Shown: piece after piece, positions 16,375 through 24,610 of the stretch
Numbering within the stretch: the first letter of the stretch is position 1
Layout of the letters: each line of letters opens with the position of its first letter
Source: CAZVUW01 sp964629825
GTDB lineage: Bacteria; Actinomycetota; Nitriliruptoria; Euzebyales; Egibacteraceae
Assembly (NCBI GenBank): GCA_964629825.1
Contig: CAZVUW010000030.1
Location: 1 to 29,560, forward strand
Reading direction: 5' to 3'
Length of the DNA stretch: 29,560 bases
Notes under the pieces: model-generated
The model's input: only the letters and a program-made list of their open reading frames with translations
What the model was told of the DNA's origin: nothing
Database searches by the model: none
Program-made: the position numbers and the translations under genes

Positions 16375-18243
16375 ATGCGGGTCATCTGCACGGCCGGACA
16401 CGTCGACCACGGCAAGTCGACGCTGGTGCGGGCGCTCACGGGGATGGAGCCGGACCGCTTCGCCGAGGAGCGCGAGCGCGGGCTGACGATCGACCTCGGC
16501 TTCGCCTGGTTCGACCTTCCGCCCGTGATCGCGTTTGTCGACCTCCCCGGCCATGCGCGCTTCATCCCGAACATGCTGGCCGGTGCGGGCTCGGTGGGGC
16601 TCGCCCTGCTGGTCGTCGCCGCGGACGAGGGCTGGATGCCCCAGAGCGCCGAGCATCTGGCGATCCTCGACCTGCTCGGCATCCGCCACGGCGTCGTGGC
16701 GCTCACCAAGGCCGACGCCGTCGACGCCGACATGCTGGACCTGGCAGCGGAGATGGTGCGGGAGGAGCTGGCCGGCAGCTCGCTGTCCGCGGCGCCCATC
16801 GTGCCGGTCAGCGCGGTCACCGGCGACGGGCTGGGACGCCTCCGGGAGGCCCTCGGCGAGCTGGTGACCTCGGCACCCGTCCCGGAGGATCGCGGTCGAC
16901 CGCGCCTGTGGGTCGACCGCTCCTTCACCATCCGCGGCGCCGGCACGGTGGTCACCGGCACCCTCACCGGCGGTCACCTGCGCCTCGGGGACGAGGTCGC
17001 CGTGCTGCCGACCGGCCTGCGCGGCCGCATCCGCGGCCTCCAGTCCCTGGGCGCCTCGCTGGAGGAGGCGCTGCCCGGCTCGCGGGTGGCGGTCAACCTC
17101 TCGGGCGTGGAGCGGTCCGCGGTCACCCGCGGCGACGCCCTAGGGCGGCCCGACCAGTGGGCCGCCGTCTCGGCCTTCGACGCCGAGGTCCGCGTGCTGC
17201 CGGGCAGGGAGCTGGACCGCAAGGGTGCCTGGCACCTGCACGTCGGCTCGGCGGAGCGCAGCGTGCGGCTGTTCCCGACCTCGGGCCGTGCCATCACCGG
17301 GCAGGGTCACGTGCGCGTCGAGCTGGAGCCGCCGCTGCCGCTGACCGCCGGCGACCGCTTCGTCCTGCGTGAGGCCGGTCGCAGCGCCACCATCGCCGGA
17401 GGCCGCGTCCTCGACCCCCTTCCGCCGCCGCGCCCACGTGGCACCGGTCAGCGCTCCATCCGTGTCGAACAGCTGGAGCGGCGCGCGCGAGCCCTCGACG
17501 CCGAGGACCCGACCGGCTTGGCGGTCCTGCATCTCGAGGAGCGCGGCGCCGAGGACCGCCAGCGCCTGGCCGCCGCAGTCGGCGCGACCGCCGAGGTCGT
17601 GGACTCTGCGCTCGCAGACGGTCAGCTCGTGTCCCTGGGGGCCGCCGTGGCGGCACGGGCGCGGTTGAAGATCTGGGCGGACGCCGTCACGGCCGCCATG
17701 GCCGACCACCACGAGCACCACCGCATCGACCGAGCGGCCCCGCGCGCCATCGCCGAGCAAGCGCTGCGCTCCGCCGGCTGCCCACCCGACCTGGTGCCCG
17801 CCGTCATCGACGCCCTCCTGGCCGCGGGCGCGCTCGCGTCCGAGGGTGCGGGGCTGAGACTTCCCGAGCACCGCGTCGAGCTGGACGAGTCCGAGCGCGC
17901 AGCGAGCGACCGCCTCCTCGCCGCGCTGAGCGCACAGCCCTTCTCGCCGCCCGGCATCAGCGAGGCCGCGCGGTCCGCAGGCGCCTCACCCGCGCTCGTC
18001 CGCGAGCTCGAGGCCGCCGGGCAGATCGTCCGCCTGGACGGCGAGGTGGTCGTGACGGCAGCCGCCATCGAGGACGCGGTGAGGCTGCTCAAGGCGGCGT
18101 TCGACGAGGAGGGGCCCCTGACGGCCTCGCGCGCGCGCCAGCTCCTCGGCACCTCGCGAAAGTACGCCCTGCCGCTGCTCGAGCACCTCGATCGCACGGG
18201 ACGCACACGCCGCTCGGGAGACCTCCGAATCGTGCGCGGTTAA
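16375..18243 (+). CDS. selB: Selenocysteine-specific elongation factor
   Basis: GTPase that carries selenocysteyl-tRNA to ribosomes paused at UGA codons marked by a SECIS hairpin. 622 aa. G1 is GHVDHGKST at 8-16, the switch region is RGLTIDLGFAWFDL, G3 is DLPGH, and G4 is LTKAD. Domains II-III follow (RSFTIRGAGTVVTGTL and later), and the C-terminal half holds repeated winged helices ending in SRKYALPLLEHLDRTGRTRRSGDLRIV, the mRNA-binding module of SelB. This separates it from EF-Tu. The ATG is 9 bases after the ClC stop, with no strong ribosome site but a TAGGTT 6 bases upstream. Complete and intact, so selenoprotein synthesis is probably active. Confidence 0.97.
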   Translation: MRVICTAGHVDHGKSTLVRALTGMEPDRFAEERERGLTIDLGFAWFDLPPVIAFVDLPGHARFIPNMLAGAGSVGLALLVVAADEGWMPQSAEHLAILDLLGIRHGVVALTKADAVDADMLDLAAEMVREELAGSSLSAAPIVPVSAVTGDGLGRLREALGELVTSAPVPEDRGRPRLWVDRSFTIRGAGTVVTGTLTGGHLRLGDEVAVLPTGLRGRIRGLQSLGASLEEALPGSRVAVNLSGVERSAVTRGDALGRPDQWAAVSAFDAEVRVLPGRELDRKGAWHLHVGSAERSVRLFPTSGRAITGQGHVRVELEPPLPLTAGDRFVLREAGRSATIAGGRVLDPLPPPRPRGTGQRSIRVEQLERRARALDAEDPTGLAVLHLEERGAEDRQRLAAAVGATAEVVDSALADGQLVSLGAAVAARARLKIWADAVTAAMADHHEHHRIDRAAPRAIAEQALRSAGCPPDLVPAVIDALLAAGALASEGAGLRLPEHRVELDESERAASDRLLAALSAQPFSPPGISEAARSAGASPALVRELEAAGQIVRLDGEVVVTAAAIEDAVRLLKAAFDEEGPLTASRARQLLGTSRKYALPLLEHLDRTGRTRRSGDLRIVRG

Positions 18244-18347
18244 GGCGATAATGTCTCCGCAGGCGGGCCGGCAGGCGGGACCACTCAGCTCTGGCGGGGT
18301 TGGCTTTGCGGCAGTGCGCCGGTCCGGCGATCTCGGAAGGAGGCGCC

Positions 18348-19862
18348 ATGAGCGGCGGTTCTGCCAGCAGAGATTCCTATGACGCGGTGGTGGTGGGGTC
18401 CGGGCTCGGCGGGGTGACGGCGGCGGCGGTCCTCGCGCGTGCTGGGCTGAGCGTGCTGCTGTGCGAGCGCAACGACGGACCCGGTGGCCTCGCGCACGCC
18501 TTCAAGCGTGGCCCGTACACGTTCGATCCGGCGGTGCACTTCACGCTGGAGGCGGGCGATGGGCAGTTCCTCGACCTGCTCCTGCGTCACCTGGACGTCC
18601 GGGACAAGGTCCAGCTCGTCCCCCTGAGCCGGCCCTATCACATCTCCATGCCGGGTGTCTCGCTGCGACCGCCGCTGCACGCAGACGGCTTCGTGGAGTC
18701 GCTGTCCAGCGCGTTCCCCTCGGCGTCGGACGGCATCCGGTCGTTCATCGACGTCGTCCTCCGCTTCTTCGATGAGGCCACGCGCATCCAGATGCAGATC
18801 GGCCTGCGCGACCTCGACGCCGAGGTGGCGCGCAACCGCACCTTCTTCCGCTACCGGACCAAAACCCTTGAGCAGGTCCTCGACGAGTTCGTCAACGACC
18901 AGGCCGCCAAGGCGACGCTCGCGGCCTTCTGGATCGTGTTCGGCCTGCCCCCGTCCAAGCTGTCCTTCTACCTCTACGCGCAGTACCTCAGCCTGCTGCT
19001 GCTCAACGGCGCCTACTACTGCCTCGGCGGATTCCAGGAGCTGGTGGACGCCTTCGTGGCTGCGCTGGAGCGCGACGGCGGCGAGCTGGTGGTCGGCACG
19101 GCCGTGGAGCGGATCCTCGTGACGGACGGCCGCGCAAGCGGGGTTGTGCTGGCGAACGGCCAGCGGGTCAGCGCACCCCTGGTCATCTCCAACGCCGACG
19201 CGCGGATGACGCTTGACCAGCTGGTCGGCCAGGAGCACCTGCCCGAGGGCTACGTGAAGCGGCTGCACCGCATGGAGCCGTCCCTGTCGATCTTCTCCGT
19301 GTACGCGGCCACCAGGCTGGACCTGAACGACTTCGACCCCGCCAGCGAGGTCTACGTCTTCAGCACCCTCGACCACGAGGCCGTGTACGAGAGCTGCTGC
19401 CAGGGCCGGCCCGACGGCATCTTCGCCGCCACCCCCTCGGTGCTCGACGGCTCGCACGCCCCGGAGGGAGAGCACGTCGGCGTGGTGGCATGCCTGGCGC
19501 CCTACGACCTCGGCGAGCCCTGGCACGAAGCCAAGCAGCGCTACACCGATGCCCTGCTAGAGGTCATCGACGGCGTGTACCCGAGCTTCCGGGAGCAGAT
19601 GACCTTCTGCGAGCAGGCGACGCCCGTCACGCTGGAGCGCTTCACCGGCAACTACCGCGGCGCCGCCTACGGCTGGGCGATGCGCGCCGACCAGGTCGCC
19701 AGCAAGCGGCTCGCCCACGACACACCCGTGCAGGGGCTGTACCTGTCCGGCCACTGGACCCAGGAGGGCTCCGGCTCCTTCCGAGTGATGCTGTCCGGGA
19801 TCCGGACGGCGCGGATGGCGCTGGCGCCCCTCGGGCTGGCTGACGACGTGCCGCAGCTCTAG
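18348..19862 (+). CDS. FAD-dependent oxidoreductase, CrtI/CrtISO-like
   Basis: 504 aa from ATG 18348, fixed by AAGGAGG 4 bases upstream. The N-terminus has the FAD-binding Rossmann motif VVVGSGLGGVTAAAVLARAG followed by CERNDGPGGLAHAF, as in phytoene desaturases, carotenoid isomerases and retinol saturases. The middle part has YCLGGFQELVDAFVAALERDGGELVVGTAVERI, the usual CrtI pattern, and the C-terminus has GLYLSGHWTQEGSGSFRVMLSGIRTA, the second FAD contact. No other carotenoid genes are nearby, so the substrate may be a carotenoid or another polyunsaturated lipid. A 104-base gap separates it from selB and it has its own strong ribosome site. Convergent with the RidA gene. Confidence 0.85.
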   Translation: MSGGSASRDSYDAVVVGSGLGGVTAAAVLARAGLSVLLCERNDGPGGLAHAFKRGPYTFDPAVHFTLEAGDGQFLDLLLRHLDVRDKVQLVPLSRPYHISMPGVSLRPPLHADGFVESLSSAFPSASDGIRSFIDVVLRFFDEATRIQMQIGLRDLDAEVARNRTFFRYRTKTLEQVLDEFVNDQAAKATLAAFWIVFGLPPSKLSFYLYAQYLSLLLLNGAYYCLGGFQELVDAFVAALERDGGELVVGTAVERILVTDGRASGVVLANGQRVSAPLVISNADARMTLDQLVGQEHLPEGYVKRLHRMEPSLSIFSVYAATRLDLNDFDPASEVYVFSTLDHEAVYESCCQGRPDGIFAATPSVLDGSHAPEGEHVGVVACLAPYDLGEPWHEAKQRYTDALLEVIDGVYPSFREQMTFCEQATPVTLERFTGNYRGAAYGWAMRADQVASKRLAHDTPVQGLYLSGHWTQEGSGSFRVMLSGIRTARMALAPLGLADDVPQL

Positions 19863-19902
19863 GCGCTGCTGGTGTGCCGTGGCGGCTCGGTCGAGCGCGC
19901 CG

Positions 19903-20364
19903 CTAGGCGACCTCCACCACGGCCTCGACCTCGACCGGCGTGCCGAGCGGCAGGGAGGCGTTGCCCACCGCGGAGCGCGCGTGTCGGCCGCGGTCGCCGA
20001 AGACCTCGACCAGCAGCTCCGAGGCCCCGTTTGCGACCAGGTGCTGCTCGTTGAAGTCGGGCGTGCTGGCCACGAACACGGTGAGCTTGACGATGCGCTG
20101 GACGTTGGAGAGGTCGCCGAGCGCGGCCTTCATCTGCGCGATCAGGTTGACGGCGCAGGCGCGGGCGCAGCGCTGGGCGGTCTCGACGTCGACCTCGCCT
20201 CCGACCAGACCCGTGGCGACCAGCTCGCCGTCCGAGGTCGCGATCTGACCGGCCGTGAACAGGAGGTTGCCGGTGCGGACGAACGGGACGTAGGCAGCCG
20301 CGGGGGCCGGCGGGGTCGGCAGCTCGATGCCGAGCTCGGACAGCTTCTCCTCCGGGGTGCTCAT
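19903..20364 (-). CDS. RidA family protein (YjgF/YER057c/UK114)
   Basis: 153 aa from ATG 20364. Proteins of this family hydrolyse reactive enamine/imine intermediates; this longer form, with an extra N-terminal segment (MSTPEEKLSELGIELPTPPAPAAAYVP), is the actinobacterial branch, whose exact role is not known. Typical features are VRTGNLLFTAGQIA, CAVNLIAQMKAALGDLSNVQRIVKLTVFVAS, and the C-terminal ARSAVGNASLPLGTPVEVEAVVEV. It lies 3 bases after the DUF4177 stop on the same strand, so the two form an operon, as the orthologous pair does near whiB4 in M. tuberculosis (Rv3678c). Confidence 0.92.
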   Translation of the reverse strand: MSTPEEKLSELGIELPTPPAPAAAYVPFVRTGNLLFTAGQIATSDGELVATGLVGGEVDVETAQRCARACAVNLIAQMKAALGDLSNVQRIVKLTVFVASTPDFNEQHLVANGASELLVEVFGDRGRHARSAVGNASLPLGTPVEVEAVVEVA

Positions 20365-20367
20365 CTA

Positions 20368-20505
20368 TCAGTCCTTCGGGCGCTTGAAGTAGGCGACGTT
20401 GTCGACGACGGTGACGAGCTCGTAGCCCTCGTCACCCCAGTTGTTGAGGATCTCCTGCAAGGCGTGGCTGATCAGAGGCGCCGTTGCGTACTCCCACTTC
20501 TGCAT
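20368..20505 (-). CDS. DUF4177-like small protein (45 aa)
   Basis: Short gene missed by ordinary length cutoffs. From ATG 20505 it encodes MQKWEYATAPLISH...FKRPKD. The WEY start, the central NNWGDEGYELVTVV and the terminal YFKRP match the DUF4177 pattern (WEY ... LNxxGxEGWELVxV ... FKRP). GAGGAG lies 9 bases upstream on the minus strand. Stop TGA at 20370-20368 is 3 bases before the RidA ATG, indicating co-translation. A small protein occupies the same place beside RidA in M. tuberculosis. Function unknown. Confidence 0.85.
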   Translation of the reverse strand: MQKWEYATAPLISHALQEILNNWGDEGYELVTVVDNVAYFKRPKD

Positions 20506-20611
20506 GCTGGAACGCTCCTCGGCTGTGCGGGGATTGCCAGCCCGGAACGTAGCCGATCGCGCGCTCGGGAGGGGAACCGGGGCAGCCCCGGCGGGAGACC
20601 TCGCCTCGGCC

Positions 20612-20944
20612 CTAGCTGTTCTGCTCGGCCGACGTGGTCTGGCCGCGACGGGAGCGGGGGGCAGACGGGGGGCGTTTGCCCACCAGCAGGTCCCGGCGCT
20701 CGCGCTCCGACAGGCCGCCCCAGACGCCGTAGGGCTCCTGCGTCGTCAGCGCCCAGTCGAGGCACTCGGCGCGGACGGGGCACTGCGCGCAGACGGCCTT
20801 CGCCTTGGCCTCACGCGCCTCGCGCTCGGGCTTCGGCTCGAAGTGGACCGGCGGGAAGAAGATCGCACCATCGCTGGCGCGGCACAGACCGTGCTGCTGC
20901 CAACCGATCTCCGGCATCCCGGAGAGCAGAGGCAACGTCGTCAT
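20612..20944 (-). CDS. WhiB-family Fe-S transcriptional regulator (WhiB4/WblA class by context)
   Basis: 110-aa redox-sensitive regulator found only in actinobacteria and their phages. Four iron-sulfur cysteines are C21, C52, C55 and C61 (C-X30-C-X2-C-X5-C). The turn GVWGGLSERERRDLL follows, then a basic DNA-binding tail KRPPSAPRSRRGQ. FFPPVHFEPKPEREAREAKAKAVC resembles WhiB4/WblA sequences, and the neighbours (RidA, DUF4177, Get3 pair, PASTA PBP) are those of that class. The ATG at 20944 has only a weak G-rich ribosome site; ATG at codon 10 is an alternative. Likely senses oxygen, NO or redox state and regulates stress or cell-wall genes. Confidence 0.95.
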   Translation of the reverse strand: MTTLPLLSGMPEIGWQQHGLCRASDGAIFFPPVHFEPKPEREAREAKAKAVCAQCPVRAECLDWALTTQEPYGVWGGLSERERRDLLVGKRPPSAPRSRRGQTTSAEQNS

Positions 20945-21156
20945 CCCGACCCCGAGCCTTTCCCAGTGCGATCCCGTCTTCGCTCGCTCACGCTCGCTGG
21001 CGGGATCGACACCACCCAGTGCGATGATCCCGAAAACGTGCGCTGCGCTCTGCGAGTTCCGCGCGGAATCAATTGCGCCGTGCTAGTCGAGGTCGGCGAC
21101 CTCGCGTTTCGGCAGCGTACGACGACCCCCGGAAGGCTGTGAAGGGGAAATTGCGC
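20945..21156 (-). promoter_or_regulatory. WhiB upstream region with inverted and direct repeats
   Basis: Contains CGATCCCG (20969-20976) pairing with CGGGATCG (21001-21008); an 11-bp direct repeat CCCAGTGCGAT at 20962-20972 and 21015-21025; and a palindrome CGAGGTCGGCGACCTCG at 21088-21104. On the minus strand it follows the slipin stop and precedes whiB, so the last palindrome could end slipin transcription while the repeats near whiB could be regulator sites. No gene seen. Confidence 0.5.
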
Positions 21157-21954
21157 TCAGCGCTCAGGTGTGGACGCCTGCTTGTCACCGCCGCCGAAGG
21201 CCGACTGGAACGGGCCGAGCAGCTCGATCGGGATCGGCAGCACCAACGTCGAGTTCTTCTCCGCCGCGACCTCGCTCACGGTCTGGAGCATGCGCAGCTG
21301 GTAGGCCATCGGATGCTGGGAGATGACCTCCGCTGCGTCGGCCAGCCGCGCGGCGGCCTGGAACTCACCCTCGGCGTTGATGATCTTCGCGCGGCGGTCG
21401 CGCTCGGCCTCGGCCTGGCGCGCCATGGCGCGCTGGATCTCCTGCGGGAGGTTGACGTCCTTGATCTCGACCAGGGTGACCTTCACACCCCACGGCGAGG
21501 TCAGCTCGTCGACGATGCGCTGGATCTCGGAGTTGAAGCGCTCGCGCTCAGCCAGCAGCTCGTCGAGCTCGGCGGTGCCGCACACGCTGCGCAGCGTCGT
21601 CTGGCACACCTGCGAGGTCGCGAACAGGTAGTTCTGAACGTTCACGACCGACTTCACGGGCTCGACGACGTTGAAGTAGACGACCGCGTCGACACGCACG
21701 GTCACGTTGTCCCGCGTGATCACGTCCTGCTGCGGCACGTTCATCGTGACCGTCTGCAGGTTGACCTTCTCCATCTTGTCGATGATCGGGATGATGAAGA
21801 ACAGGCCGGGTCCCTTCGCGCCCGAGATCACGCGCCCGAGCCGGAAGATCACGCCGCGCTCATATTCCTGGACGATCCGGATGGAGGAGGCCAGTCCCAC
21901 CAGCGCGAGCACCACGAGCACCAGCACGAAGATCGCGGCGCCATCAAGTTCCAT
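21157..21954 (-). CDS. Slipin / stomatin-like SPFH (band 7) membrane protein
   Basis: Membrane scaffold protein of 265 aa. One N-terminal membrane segment (about 5-24, GAAIFVLVLVVLALVGLASS) is followed by the SPFH domain: RIVQEYERGVIFRLGRVISGAKGPGLFFIIPIID, then VNLQTVTMNVPQQDVITRDNVTVRVDAVVYF. A helical region with AMARQAEAERDRRAKIINAEGEFQAAARL supports oligomerisation. ATG 21954 has GAGGGGGA upstream. It is downstream of NfeD on the same strand, the classic slipin/NfeD partnership in which the NfeD protease can process the slipin C-terminus. Probably organises membrane microdomains; exact role unknown. Confidence 0.95.
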   Translation of the reverse strand: MELDGAAIFVLVLVVLALVGLASSIRIVQEYERGVIFRLGRVISGAKGPGLFFIIPIIDKMEKVNLQTVTMNVPQQDVITRDNVTVRVDAVVYFNVVEPVKSVVNVQNYLFATSQVCQTTLRSVCGTAELDELLAERERFNSEIQRIVDELTSPWGVKVTLVEIKDVNLPQEIQRAMARQAEAERDRRAKIINAEGEFQAAARLADAAEVISQHPMAYQLRMLQTVSEVAAEKNSTLVLPIPIELLGPFQSAFGGGDKQASTPER

Positions 21955-22043
21955 CCGTTGTCCCCCTCGGTTCTAGGTATGGCGGCTACCGGTCGGAGAC
22001 TAAAGGGCCGAGGTCCGCGTGCCCAGGGCCGGCCGAGCAGCCG

Positions 22044-23546
22044 TCAGCGCGTCTCGGCGGCCTCGGCGGAGCGGCTCGGCGCGTCTACCGGCTCGACGTC
22101 GAGCGTCAGCCCGTCGTTCAGGCCGAGGACCTTCACGTACGTGCCGGTCTTGATCCGCCCGGCCGACTCGGGGGCTCGGGCGCGCCAGAGGGCGCCGTTG
22201 ATAAAGACGTGGCCCTCGGGGTTGAGCATGGAGCGCACGACCCCGACCTCGCCGACCAGGGCCTCGGCGCCGGCGAGCGCCTGGTTGCCCTGGGCGCGCA
22301 GGACCGAGGTCATGATCCCGACGAAGAAGATGACGTTGAACACCGTCACCGCCGCGACCACCCACGGCGAGACCCGCAGCACGTCGGGGCCGGAGAACAG
22401 CATCAGCGAGCCGGCCAGCAGCGCGATCGTGCCACCCGCGGTGAGCACGCCGAGGCCTGCGATGGCCAGATCGACCGCCAAGGCGATCAGGCCGATCACG
22501 ATGAAGGCGAACGCGAGCCAGCTCACCGGCAGCACCGACAGGCCGTAGAGGCCCAGCGCGAACAGCACGAAGCCGGTGATGCCGGCGACGCCGAAGCCGG
22601 GTTGGAAGACCTCGAACAGGATGCACAGGGCCCCGCCGATGATCAGCAGGTAGGCCAGCGTCGGGTTGGCGACGGTGTGCAGGATCCGGCCCATCAGGCC
22701 GAGGTTGTTGAAGCGCACGTTGGCCGTGACGGTGTCCACGTCGAGCGTGCGGTGCTCGAGGTCACCGCCGGAGCCGAGGGCGACCTCGCGGCCGTCGAGC
22801 TCGCGCAGGACGTCGGGCAGCGAGCCGGCCACGAAGTCGACGATGCCGCGCTCGGCCAGCGCCGACTCGTCGAGGACCTCGACGGCGTCGCGCTCGGCGC
22901 CCTCGGGAAGGACCGCGTCCTCGGGCAGCTCGACCGGCTCGTCCGAGGGCGGCGCCGCGACGACCACGGCGGCATCGCGCACGGCGGCCCTGGCGAACTC
23001 GGTGTCACGGCCGCGCAGCTCGGCCAGGCCGAGCAGCCGGCCTTCGGCGGCGTTGACGACCTTCTCGCTCAGATCCGAGCCGTCGAGGGCGACCGGGGTG
23101 GCCGCTCCCATCAGCGTCCCCGGCGCCATGGCCAGCAGGTGCGCCGAGTAGCCGATGAACACGCCGGCGCTGGCCGCCTGCGACCCGGAGGGCCCGACCC
23201 ACACGACCACGGGCACGGGGCTCTCGGTGATGGCGGTGACGATCTCCTCCATGGAGTCGCCGAGGCCGCCCGGGGTGTTGAGCTGGAGCACCAGGACCTC
23301 GGCGCCCGCCTCGGCGGCGGTGTCGATCGCGCCGGTGACGTAATCGGAGATCGTCTGGTCGATGACGCCGCGGACCTCGATGACCTCGATCAGGGCGCCG
23401 TCTGACTCCTGGGCGGCGGCCAGCCCGCTGCCGAGCGCCATCAGCAGCCCGATCAGCAGGAGCAGGACGCCGACGCGGGAGGCACGTCCGGCGTTGCGCC
23501 CGTTCACGGGCATGGCGAAGGCAGGGGAACCTCTACGAGCGGCCAT
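22044..23546 (-). CDS. NfeD family membrane serine protease (long form, ClpP-like domain)
   Basis: 500 aa from ATG 23546; ATG 23513 (MPVNG) is an alternative start. A signal peptide (hydrophobic about 24-42, ending LAAAQE) leads to a ClpP/S49-like protease domain with LNTPGGLGDSMEEIV, catalytic Ser126 in GSQAASAG, and Lys162 as the probable partner (SDLSEKVVNAAEGRLLGLAELRGR), as in the archaeal 1510-N protease. A linker with acidic residues follows, then four or five membrane helices (about 315-430) and a C-terminal OB-fold NfeD domain (GEVGVVRSMLNPEGHVFINGALWRA). Works with the neighbouring slipin. Its start lacks a ribosome site, and TACACT lies 7 bases upstream, suggesting leaderless mRNA. 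Confidence 0.93.
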   Translation of the reverse strand: MAARRGSPAFAMPVNGRNAGRASRVGVLLLLIGLLMALGSGLAAAQESDGALIEVIEVRGVIDQTISDYVTGAIDTAAEAGAEVLVLQLNTPGGLGDSMEEIVTAITESPVPVVVWVGPSGSQAASAGVFIGYSAHLLAMAPGTLMGAATPVALDGSDLSEKVVNAAEGRLLGLAELRGRDTEFARAAVRDAAVVVAAPPSDEPVELPEDAVLPEGAERDAVEVLDESALAERGIVDFVAGSLPDVLRELDGREVALGSGGDLEHRTLDVDTVTANVRFNNLGLMGRILHTVANPTLAYLLIIGGALCILFEVFQPGFGVAGITGFVLFALGLYGLSVLPVSWLAFAFIVIGLIALAVDLAIAGLGVLTAGGTIALLAGSLMLFSGPDVLRVSPWVVAAVTVFNVIFFVGIMTSVLRAQGNQALAGAEALVGEVGVVRSMLNPEGHVFINGALWRARAPESAGRIKTGTYVKVLGLNDGLTLDVEPVDAPSRSAEAAETR

Positions 23547-23553
23547 GTGAGCA

Positions 23554-23559
23554 AGTGTA
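23554..23559 (-). promoter_or_regulatory. Candidate -10 element for leaderless nfeD transcript
   Basis: Minus-strand TACACT, 7 bases before the nfeD ATG at 23546, in the 90-base divergent region shared with the first Get3 gene. No good -35 is seen. Confidence 0.4.
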
Positions 23560-23636
23560 CGGTCGGCCGCGAAGGGGGGTATCACTGTGCCAGTCGAGGC
23601 AGGCTGGCATGCGCCCAGCGCGAGACCGGGAGCACA

Positions 23637-24608
23637 GTGGAGGCCACAGCGCGCTTGGAGAGCCGCCTTGCCCTCGTGACGGGCAAGGGCGGAGTCGGCA
23701 AGTCAACCGTCGCCGCGGCGCTGGCGCTGGCGGCCGCGCGCAGCGGCTTCCGCACGGCCCTGGTCGAGGTCGAGGGACGCCAGACCTTCTCGAAGCTGTT
23801 CTCGACCGCAGCCTGGGACTTCAACGAGCGCGAGTTCCGGCCCAGCCTGTTCGGTCTGTCGGTCGATCCCGAGGCGTCGCTTCAGGAGTACCTGGCGATG
23901 TTCTACGGGGTCGGGCGGCTGTCGCGGTTCGTGGTCGGCTCGACCGCGGTCGAGTTCGCGACCACCGCCGCCCCGGGCATCAAGGACGTCCTGCTGATCG
24001 GCAAGGTCAAGGAGCTGGAGCGCCGCCGCGACCCGGACGGCCGCTTCCACTACGACCTCGTGGTCGTCGACGCGCCCCCCACCGGGCGCATCGTCAACTT
24101 CCTGCGCGCACCCGATGCCGCCACGGAGCTGGTCAACGTCGGCCCCATCCGCACCCAGGCCCAGTCGCTGGTGGACATGCTCCTCGACCCGCACCGGACA
24201 CAGGTCGTGCTCACCACCCTGCTCGAGGAGATGCCCGTCACCGAGACGCTCGAGAGCATCACCGCGCTGCGTGACCTCGGCGTGGCGCTTGGCGCGGTGG
24301 TCGCCAACCGCGTGCTCGGTGAGCGCTTCGGCGACGCCGAGCGCAAGCAGCTCACCGAGGTGCTGGAGCCTGACGGGCTGGCCGAGGTCCTGGCCGGCGC
24401 GGGGATCGACGTAACGGCGACCGCCGCGGGTGAGCTGCTCGACCTCGGACGCGATCACCTCACGCGGCTCGAGCTCCAGCGGTCGCTGCGCGATCGCCTC
24501 GAGCGCACCCTGCGGGTCCCGCTGCTGGAGCTGCCGGAGGTCGAGGCCAAGGAGTTCGGCGAGGAGCAGATCGCCATCCTCGCCGACGCCCTCGAGGGGG
24601 TGCTGTAG
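23637..24608 (+). CDS. Get3/ArsA-like ATPase, first of tandem pair
   Basis: P-loop ATPase of the SIMIBI class, 323 aa from GTG 23637 with GGGAG about 5 bases upstream; the open frame before this is not protein-like. Deviant Walker A GKGGVGKST is at 14-22, followed by TALVEVEGRQTFSKLF; the switch/Walker B part is YDLVVVDAPPTGRIVNFL. The name arsenite transporter is inherited from ArsA; there is no ArsB or arsenic gene here. In M. tuberculosis the matching pair is Rv3679-Rv3680, next to whiB4 and ponA2. Two bases separate it from the second ATPase, so they are probably co-translated and may form a heterodimer. Client unknown. Confidence 0.92.
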   Translation: MEATARLESRLALVTGKGGVGKSTVAAALALAAARSGFRTALVEVEGRQTFSKLFSTAAWDFNEREFRPSLFGLSVDPEASLQEYLAMFYGVGRLSRFVVGSTAVEFATTAAPGIKDVLLIGKVKELERRRDPDGRFHYDLVVVDAPPTGRIVNFLRAPDAATELVNVGPIRTQAQSLVDMLLDPHRTQVVLTTLLEEMPVTETLESITALRDLGVALGAVVANRVLGERFGDAERKQLTEVLEPDGLAEVLAGAGIDVTATAAGELLDLGRDHLTRLELQRSLRDRLERTLRVPLLELPEVEAKEFGEEQIAILADALEGVL

Positions 24609-24610
24609 CC

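Noticed and set aside
18244..18347. tRNA-Sec gene next to selB
   Set aside because: The gap has no acceptor stem pair, no TTC-type T loop and no UCA anticodon arm. The gap before selA (12757-12812) is too short.
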